Source: an uncultured Collinsella sp. (GTDB taxonomy: Bacteria > Actinomycetota > Coriobacteriia > Coriobacteriales > Coriobacteriaceae). Taken from it: a stretch of 6,600 nucleotides of DNA. Location of the stretch: positions 1-6,600 of the forward strand of contig CALINZ010000156.1 of the NCBI GenBank assembly GCA_938045085.1, given 5' to 3'. The position numbers and the translations under genes were made by a program. Below, piece by piece: positions 1 to 3,810 of the stretch. Position 1 is the stretch's first letter. Each line of letters opens with the position of its first letter. The notes below the pieces were generated by a model, which was given only the letters and a program-made list of their open reading frames with translations, was not told the origin of the DNA and searched no databases.

Positions 1-222
1 GGAAACAATAAGGTACACAGAAATTGCAATAGAACCAATCAGAGAAAACAGCGGAACAACCAGCAATTCAAGCTTATTACCCCATCGATCAACCACACCC
101 CCACTCCAATGAGCGGGAAATGTATCAGGGAGGACTGACCAAGCCGCCCATAGAATCAGAAATGGAAGAATAGAGAGGATGAAAGATGATAACACTGCAG
201 TAGTTTTTTTTGAGGCTCTCAT
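1..222 (-). CDS. DUF1648/SdpI-like membrane protein, N-terminal part (runs off the left edge)
   Basis: Seventy-four codons are open from the ATG at 222 down to base 1, and the gene continues outside the window. A short basic N-terminus (MRASKKTT) is followed by a hydrophobic helix at about residues 9-31. Next comes LPDTFPAHWSGGVVDRWGNK (31-50), which fits the DUF1648 pattern LPd-iPtHw---G--DrwgsK, and then a second hydrophobic segment at about 52-74. Family knowledge: DUF1648 occurs in SdpI-type membrane proteins, including the Bacillus immunity protein against the SdpC toxin, and in many uncharacterised transporter-like proteins. The start is supported by AAGGAGA at 233-239 (minus strand), although the spacing of about 11 bases is long. 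Codons 5-7 contain an A8 run (T8 at 204-211 on plus). The segment is visibly more AT-rich than the rest of the window. It is divergent from the pilin-like unit to its right. Family assignment is fairly sure; role as immunity protein is not shown. Confidence 0.72.
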   Translation of the reverse strand, partial: MRASKKTTAVLSSFILSILPFLILWAAWSVLPDTFPAHWSGGVVDRWGNKLELLVVPLFSLIGSIAISVYLIVS

Positions 223-270
223 CGATTCCGCATCTCCTTGCGCGCCCACATTCCACTCCGCCTTAAATCA

Positions 271-297
271 AGTATACGTTTTGGAACGGGATGTCAC
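271..297 (-). promoter_or_regulatory. possible promoter of the DUF1648-like gene
   Basis: On the minus strand TATACT (271-276) makes a good -10 box, with GTGACA (292-297) upstream as a -35-like element. The spacer is only 15 bases, so the match is weak. It would place the start of transcription roughly 40 bases before the ATG at 222. Confidence 0.3.
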
Positions 298-323
298 TCC
301 GAACGCCTTACCCTCTTAGTGTG

Positions 324-340
324 AATGCCGCTGCGGCATT
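324..340. promoter_or_regulatory. odd palindrome upstream of pilin-like unit 1 (candidate operator)
   Basis: AATGCCGC-T-GCGGCATT is a perfect inverted repeat with 8-base arms and a single central base. It ends 70 bases before the first ATG of unit 1 (411). A related palindrome with the same TGCCGC-N-GCGGCA core lies 71 bases before the first ATG of unit 2. The one-base centre makes an RNA hairpin poor and fits a dimeric DNA-binding protein better. A -35-like TTGACT starts two bases after it (342-347), with weak -10 candidates around 365-372. Confidence 0.45.
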
Positions 341-396
341 GTTGACTCATCCTTAGTAATCGCGTCTATCCTCTGCAGCATCAGCCAAAGCAATCC

Positions 397-418
397 GAGA
401 GGAGCCGCACATGCATGC
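397..418 (+). promoter_or_regulatory. Shine-Dalgarno and double start codon of unit 1
   Basis: GAGAGGAG (397-404) is followed after 6 bases by ATG at 411 and after 10 bases by ATG at 415, within ATGCATG. The two ATGs are in different frames. With the present G9 tract (435-443) neither frame continues into the prepilin reading frame. The first ATG would do so with G10, the second with G8 or G11. Unit 2 has the same geometry. Confidence 0.6.
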
Positions 419-1414
419 AGCGGAAATTCCTTTCGGGGGGGGGTATCTCCCAGATTTACCCGCCGCCCGAAGGGGCAGTCGACAGTCGAGTACGTACTGA
501 TCATCGCGATCATCGTCCTGGTGGTGCTGATCGCGGGACCGTGGGTCTCGTCGGCGATCACAAACCAGTTCAACACGGTGGCGGGAGTATTGGTAAACGG
601 GACAGCAGGTGGGACTTGGGAACCGAGCGGTTCCGGCAGCGGTAACGGCGCGGGTTCCGCGACCGTCCAGGCGGCGCTCGCCAAGGACGCGAAGGACACG
701 CGAAGGACTGGACCCTCGGTGAGCAGAAGGCAGTTGCCGAGGACATCGCCGCCAAGGGCGAGGCGTCGCCCGCCTACGCCAAGGCGAAGGCCGCGATGGA
801 TGCCGGCACCGAGTTCTCGATGAAGCTCACCGATGGCAAGACGCTGACTTACCGCATTATCGGCATCAATCATGATGACCCTGCAGGCGGATCCGGCAAG
901 GCGGGCCTCACGTTCCTCACCACCACGACGGGCATTTGGTCCCCCATGAACGCGATTGACACCAACGCCGGCGGTTGGGAGAAGTCTGAACTCCGTCAGA
1001 AAATGAACTCCGGCAAGATCTGGAATCTGATGCCCTCCGATTTCCAGTCCAAGGTGAAGGCCGTCAAAAAGCTATCGAACAATGTCGGGGGCGGTGATGA
1101 GAACAAGAACGCCGCCGTGACGGCTACCTCGGACAAGCTGTTCCTGCTCAGCTACTCTGAGATCGCCCCCCACCTCCTATTGGGCATCCTATCCCTGGAC
1201 TTCCTCCGAGGGCACCCAGTACGAGGCCTTCAAAGGCAAGGTGACGGAGAACTATAATCCCAACTCTGCCATTGCCATTGGCAGCGGTTGGTGGGAGCGT
1301 TCGGTGTTTCCGAACGCCTCGAAGGGCTTCCTCCATGTCGACAGCAGCGGCAATCCGTCGGACAGCAACTCCGCGCCGGGCTGGTTTTGCGTCTCCCCCG
1401 CCTGGTGCTTCTAG
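411..1414 (+). pseudogene. prepilin-like / DUF6273-like surface protein, copy 1, broken by frameshifts
   Basis: Joined across three frame breaks, this region encodes a protein of about 330 residues parallel to copy 2. The leader MQRK...GG leads into a prepilin-type site KGQSTVEY (Gly-1, Gln+1, Glu+5) and a hydrophobic helix (VLIIAIIVLVVLIAG). A Gly/Ser-rich linker and an AKDAKD helix follow. The DUF6273-like domain then shows FSMKLTDGKTLTYRIIGI, GGWEKSELRQKMN, SDKLFLLSYSEI, GWWERSVFPN and the ending GWFCVSPAWCF at the TAG 1412-1414. Break 1: G9 at 435-443 puts both ATGs out of frame with the helix. Break 2: an 11-bp tandem duplication (687-697 and 698-708) that copy 2 lacks. Break 3: C6 at 1166-1171, where C5 restores APTSYWASYPWTSSEGTQYE. 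The largest open piece is 796-1257. The first break could reverse by slippage. The other two suggest a decayed gene or a silent donor cassette. If assembled wrongly, the gene could be intact. Confidence 0.75.
687..708 (+). repeat. 11-bp tandem duplication inside pilin-like copy 1
   Basis: The unit ACGCGAAGGAC occurs twice head to tail. The matching stretch in copy 2 (near 2466-2476) has a single unit and stays in frame. Eleven bases shift the frame by two, which fits a recent slippage event that disabled copy 1. Confidence 0.85.
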
Positions 1415-1423
1415 CTTGTCTAG

Positions 1424-1610
1424 CGCAAAGCCCGCGTTACCCCGCGCGTGCTTTCTTTTGGCGAACGAACGAACGGCATCAGGTTCATGGCACGGGTAGT
1501 CGGATTGAAGAGAAATGAGGTCATACAGCGGCTCTCAGAGCGCCTGCCGCACTCCCCCGCCATTACCTCTGCTGCGTCCTCGTATGGAGTCCATCCTGCT
1601 TGGTGTTTCG
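1424..1610 (+). repeat. tail repeat of unit 1 (about 185 bp)
   Basis: This stretch aligns with 3154-3341 behind copy 2. The alignment includes the terminator region, a completely identical 32-base block (1522-1553 versus 3253-3284) and a near-identical CCTCGTATGGAGTCCATCCT. The identical block contains the quasi-palindrome GGCTCTCAGAGCGCC. An ATG with a purine-rich upstream (1515) opens a frame here and in unit 2 (3246), but most differences between the two copies change amino acids, so coding is unlikely. Confidence 0.75.
1427..1459 (+). terminator. imperfect hairpin terminator after copy 1
   Basis: The arms AAAGC-C-CGCG and CGCG-T-GCTTT form a stem with one mismatch, followed by TTTCTTTT. 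It lies 13 bases after the copy 1 stop and at the same relative place as the perfect terminator behind copy 2, of which it looks like a degraded version. Confidence 0.55.
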
Positions 1611-1676
1611 AGTTCGGGGCGTATACGGTGGGTGGATAATGGATTCACTTCGATGACGGCGTTTACGGGAGCGACC

Positions 1677-1904
1677 ATGGCGATGCGCGAGATCGCGGTC
1701 GAGTTCGATGAGGGCGAAATGGCCTTGATTCAGGGCCATGCGGACGCCACGGGCATGACCTTTTCCGAGTTCGTGAGAAGGGCCGCGTTCGAGAAGGCTG
1801 AGGACATGGCGGACATCGAGGCCTACAACGAGGCTTTGGACGGGGACGGCGGCACTCGCTACCCGATGGAAGAGGTCGTGCGCATGGCGGTGGAGGCTGA
1901 GTGA
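1677..1904 (+). CDS. ribbon-helix-helix antitoxin-like protein (RelB/DUF6290 type), apparently without a toxin
   Basis: Seventy-five residues. A beta-strand MREIAVEFDE is followed by a helix around EMALIQGHADATGM and a second helix TFSEFVRRAAFEKAEDMADIE, the typical order of a ribbon-helix-helix DNA-binding antitoxin. The acidic tail EAYNEALDGDGGTRYPMEEVVRMAVEAE resembles the C-termini of DUF6290/RelB-like antitoxins, which bind the toxin. The start at 1677 is chosen because GGGAG (1667-1671) lies 5 bases before it. An in-frame ATG at 1653 has no good ribosome-binding site, and the frame is open back to 1515 only through the tail repeat. Family members usually bind their own promoter and neutralise a RelE/ParE-type toxin. 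No toxin frame follows before the terminator at 1948, so this is either an orphan antitoxin or a stand-alone regulator. It sits between the two pilin-like units. Confidence 0.72.
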   Translation: MAMREIAVEFDEGEMALIQGHADATGMTFSEFVRRAAFEKAEDMADIEAYNEALDGDGGTRYPMEEVVRMAVEAE

Positions 1905-1947
1905 TTGTCCACACGCGTTGTCTGTCTCGGCTCTAAAGGCTTCTCTT

Positions 1948-1982
1948 GGGCGGGGTTCGGCTTATAGCCGGGTCCCGCTTTT
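1948..1982 (+). terminator. Rho-independent terminator after the antitoxin-like gene
   Basis: GCGGG-GTT-CGGCT pairs with AGCCG-GGT-CCCGC around the loop TAT (1961-1963). The three central pairs are G-U wobbles, giving a continuous 13-bp stem. TTTTTT follows at 1977-1982. It lies about 45 bases after the antitoxin stop and closes that transcription unit without room for a toxin gene. Confidence 0.88.
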
Positions 1983-2067
1983 TTGCGGCTTTCAGTTGTC
2001 TTTCTGAAGGTATGAAATGGCTGCCTCGATATGAATACGGTCGGCATTCGAAGCGGACGTTATAGCC

Positions 2068-2080
2068 GCGCTAATAGCGC
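2068..2080. repeat. short palindrome GCGCTA-A-TAGCGC upstream of unit 2
   Basis: A perfect inverted repeat with 6-base arms and one central base, 25 bases before the unit 2 operator-like palindrome. It has no counterpart upstream of unit 1. A second regulator site is possible. Confidence 0.35.
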
Positions 2081-2105
2081 ATGACTTTCTCCCCTGCCGT
2101 CATCG

Positions 2106-2120
2106 TTGCCGCAGCGGCAA
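2106..2120. promoter_or_regulatory. odd palindrome upstream of pilin-like unit 2 (candidate operator)
   Basis: TTGCCGC-A-GCGGCAA is a perfect inverted repeat with 7-base arms. It ends 71 bases before the first ATG of unit 2 (2192), against 70 bases in unit 1. The two sites share the core TGCCGC-N-GCGGCA, while most of the sequence between palindrome and ribosome-binding site has diverged. This argues for a retained protein-binding site. Confidence 0.45.
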
Positions 2121-2178
2121 GACCGTTGCAAATACTTGGAATAGCCCTACGCTCGGCTCGTATTGCAAACCCCGAGTG

Positions 2179-2198
2179 AAGGGAGCCGTATATGCATG
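2179..2198 (+). promoter_or_regulatory. Shine-Dalgarno and double start codon of unit 2
   Basis: AAGGGAG (2179-2185) is followed by ATG at 2192 (6 bases) and ATG at 2196 (10 bases), in different frames. With the present G10 tract, only the ATG at 2196 enters the pilin frame. The better-spaced ATG at 2192 reads 14 codons to a TGA. If one G were lost, the ATG at 2192 would become the productive start. Confidence 0.65.
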
Positions 2199-3026
2199 CA
2201 GCGGCAATTAACCTTCGGGGGGGGGGTCGCTCCTGAAACGACCCGCTTCCGAGGGCAATCAATTATCGAGTACGTCCTGATCATTGCCGTCATCGGCCTG
2301 GTCATCGTGTTCGCGGGACCCGGCGTGGCCGGAGCCATCCGAAACCAGTCCAACCTGGTCGGCAACACGGTGAACAATGGGACGGTCGGCGGCGTCGAGG
2401 GAGGCGCGTCCGGTGGCGGCTCCGCAGGCGCCGATTCCGCGGCCGTCCAGGTGGCCATCGCCAAGGACGCGAAGGACTGGACCCTCGACGAGCAGGAGGC
2501 GGTTGCCAAAGACATTGCCAAGAACGGTACATCGTCTATCGCCTACGCCAAGGCCAAGGCCGCCATGGATGCCGGCACCAAGTTCTCGATGAAGCTGACC
2601 AATGGCAAGACGCTCGAGTACCGTATCATCGGCATCAACCACGACGACTTGGCCGATGGTAGCGGCATGCCAGGCTTGACGTTCGAGGCGACCAACTCTG
2701 CCTTGGGTAGCCAGAGAATGAACGCTACGGACACCAATGCCGGTGGTTGGGATAAGTCCGAGCTCCGTACCCGCCTCAACAGCGGTGACCTCTGGTTGCT
2801 CCTGCCCAGCGAGCTCCAGTCAAAGGTGAAACCCGTCACAAAGACAACCGATAACGTTGGCGGTAACGGGGGCGGTGCCCCCTCGGCGACGACCGACAAG
2901 GTTTTTCTGCTCTCGGCAACCGAAGTATACGGGGATATGCAATCTGACGGCATCCAGTACGAGTGCTACAAATCCAAGGGCGTGACGAGGTCGAACTATT
3001 CCGGTGCATCAGGCTATAGCCACTAG
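2196..3026 (+). CDS. prepilin-like surface protein with DUF6273-like domain, copy 2 (ends at an in-frame amber)
   Basis: 276 residues as read. The leader of 20 residues (MQRQLTFGGG...RFRG) contains three glycines coded by a G10 run (2217-2226). A type IV prepilin site G20/QSIIEY follows, with Glu25 at position +5, then a hydrophobic helix (about 27-42). Processing by a prepilin peptidase and assembly at the cell surface are inferred from this. Residues 50-85 form a Gly/Ser-rich linker and 86-125 a charged Ala-rich helix. The rest resembles DUF6273: FSMKLTNGKTLEYRIIGI (130-147), GGWDKSELRTRLN (183-195), LPSELQSKVKPVTK (203-216), TTDKVFLLSATEVYG (232-246). DUF6273 is of unknown function, often on surface proteins of gut bacteria. 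Translation stops at TAG 3024-3026, where the family has the second Trp of a WW-RS motif. The same frame then runs 38 more codons to a natural family ending. Start 2196 is the only ATG in frame; 2192 would need G9. Confidence 0.8.
   Translation: MQRQLTFGGGVAPETTRFRGQSIIEYVLIIAVIGLVIVFAGPGVAGAIRNQSNLVGNTVNNGTVGGVEGGASGGGSAGADSAAVQVAIAKDAKDWTLDEQEAVAKDIAKNGTSSIAYAKAKAAMDAGTKFSMKLTNGKTLEYRIIGINHDDLADGSGMPGLTFEATNSALGSQRMNATDTNAGGWDKSELRTRLNSGDLWLLLPSELQSKVKPVTKTTDNVGGNGGGAPSATTDKVFLLSATEVYGDMQSDGIQYECYKSKGVTRSNYSGASGYSH
2217..2226 (+). repeat. G10 homopolymer in the pilin-like leader (candidate phase-variation tract)
   Basis: Ten consecutive G residues lie 7 codons after the ATG at 2196. Copy 1 carries nine (435-443) at the equivalent place. 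G tracts of this length are known slippage sites for ON/OFF switching of surface genes in other bacteria. The tract lies within the leader that prepilin peptidase would remove, so gain or loss of whole codons should not alter the mature protein. Confidence 0.7.
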
Positions 3027-3143
3027 ACTCGTTCCGTGAGACCGCGCAGCTCCACATCCTTTCGCTATGTTCAAAGCGGCGGTATTTGCTACAGCTACAG
3101 CGCGACGGACTCGTTTTATGTCCTCCCCGCTTTCTGCTTCTGA
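3027..3143 (+). pseudogene. stranded C-terminal end of pilin-like copy 2, beyond the amber codon
   Basis: Reading on in the frame of copy 2 past the TAG gives 38 codons (TRSVRPRSSTSFRYVQSGG...DSFYVLPAFCF) and then TGA at 3141-3143. This matches the end of copy 1 (WWERSVFPNASKGFLHVDSSG...GWFCVSPAWCF) and the usual DUF6273 ending (W-RS, F-yV-s-G, v-PaFC). The TAG lines up with the second Trp of copy 1, so one TGG-to-TAG transition explains the loss. Readthrough or a suppressor tRNA would yield a 315-residue protein. Confidence 0.75.
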
Positions 3144-3153
3144 TCTCTTTCAT

Positions 3154-3341
3154 CGCAAAGCCCTCGCAATCCTGCGAGGGCTTTTCTTTTGGCGATTACT
3201 CAAACAATTCGAGGTTCATTGTACAGGTAATCGGGTTGAGGAGAAATGGGGGCATACAGCGGCTCTCAGAGCGCCTGCCGCACTTCCCCGCCATTACCTT
3301 TGCGGCATCCTCGTATGGAGTCCATCCTGGTTGGCGTTTTG
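3154..3341 (+). repeat. tail repeat of unit 2 (about 185 bp)
   Basis: Second copy of the stretch at 1424-1610. It contains the intact terminator and the 32-base block 3253-3284 that is identical in unit 1. A 33-codon frame (3246-3347, GAGGAGA before the ATG) is present. It shares only the repeat-derived part with unit 1 and is probably not a gene. Confidence 0.75.
3157..3190 (+). terminator. Rho-independent terminator after copy 2
   Basis: AAAGCCCTCGCA (3157-3168) and TGCGAGGGCTTT (3173-3184) form a perfect 12-bp stem with loop ATCC, ending in TTTTCTTTT. It lies 14 bases after the TGA at 3143. That position supports 3143, not 3026, as the original gene end. Confidence 0.9.
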
Positions 3342-3347
3342 TTGTAA

Positions 3348-3614
3348 CCGCTCACTTGTCCACAGATCAAGTGAACTGCTGGAATAAATACAGCGACACA
3401 CTAGTTCGTTACAGTCGCCATATCTGCGTAAATCGCCGCGATAAATACAGTCTGTACTCGTCTGTATACCAGCTACGCGTATGTAGATTCATGTCGCGTT
3501 AATAAATCGGCTCAAGCGCGTGCAAAACGCGCAAGTAACCGCAAAAAGCGATTATCGCGCAGGTAGATTTTTGGCACCCTGTTGCTTAATCAAAATTAAG
3601 CAATTGCTTAAAAC
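3348..3614. other. AT-richer stretch without a recognisable gene, with small repeats
   Basis: No frame here looks coding. It contains an inverted repeat TCACTTG...CAAGTGA (3352-3358 and 3368-3374) around TTGTCCACA, two direct copies of ATAAATACAG (3384-3393 and 3441-3450), a hairpin GCGCGT/ACGCGC (3516-3521 and 3527-3532), and a three-arm TTGCTTAA repeat (3582-3611). It separates the accessory units from the tRNA-Pro terminator and may be a remnant of an inserted element or a regulatory spacer. Confidence 0.5.
3582..3611. repeat. three alternating arms of TTGCTTAA beside the tRNA terminator
   Basis: TTGCTTAAT (3582-3590) pairs with ATTAAGCAA (3595-3603) around CAAA. The latter also forms the perfect 16-base palindrome TTAAGCAATTGCTTAA (3596-3611) with a third arm. 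The middle arm can pair with either neighbour, an arrangement that permits two alternative hairpins. Confidence 0.6.
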
Positions 3615-3643
3615 AAAAAAGGTCAGGCACTAGGTGCCTGACC
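3611..3643 (-). terminator. Rho-independent terminator of tRNA-Pro (and probably coaBC)
   Basis: On the minus strand GGTCAGGCAC (3634-3643) pairs perfectly with GTGCCTGACC (3621-3630) around a three-base loop. TTTTTTGTTT follows (3620 down to 3611). It begins 10 bases after the tRNA CCA end. No terminator is seen between coaBC and the tRNA, so this one can end transcripts of both. Confidence 0.92.
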
Positions 3644-3653
3644 TGCAAACTTC

Positions 3654-3730
<77 letters not shown>

Positions 3731-3773
3731 AAGCTTTTGTTTGTTGCTCTGCTCTCGCTCGCAACAGGGAGTA

Positions 3774-3802
3774 TATTAACCCGAAACTTTAGACTTGTGC
3801 AA
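3774..3802 (-). promoter_or_regulatory. possible promoter of tRNA-Pro
   Basis: On the minus strand TTGCAC (3797-3802) and TAATAT (3774-3779) are 17 bases apart, just downstream of the coaBC stop. Transcription would start roughly 35 bases before the tRNA. The -35 match is only partial. TATACT (3771-3776) overlaps as another -10 candidate. Confidence 0.45.
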
Positions 3803-3810
3803 GAACTTTT

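Noticed and set aside
316..873. 185-codon minus-strand frame over copy 1
   Set aside because: It lies opposite the recognisable pilin-like reading frames, crosses their frame breaks, and its sequence is low-complexity antisense translation without family motifs.
2027..2065. Short frame MKWLPRYEYG after GAAGG as a possible toxin start for the antitoxin-like gene
   Set aside because: Only about 17 codons, beyond a strong terminator, and unlike RelE/ParE N-termini.
2147..2953. Several minus-strand frames (124, 127 and 136 codons) opposite copy 2
   Set aside because: The plus strand has clear prepilin and DUF6273-like motifs in a continuous frame; the antisense frames show none.
411..3143. Diversity-generating retroelement as the source of the variable C-termini
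   Set aside because: The fold and variable ending are suggestive, but no reverse transcriptase, template repeat or adenine-specific pattern of differences is visible in the window.
3246..3347. Small 33-codon frame in the tail repeat with GAGGAGA before its ATG, and its counterpart starting at 1515
   Set aside because: The differences between the two copies are mostly amino-acid changing and the ends do not match, so the conservation is of DNA rather than protein.
3352..3374. Chromosomal or plasmid replication origin based on TTGTCCACA
   Set aside because: Only two widely separated nonamers, no cluster, no dnaA, dnaN, parA or rep gene nearby.
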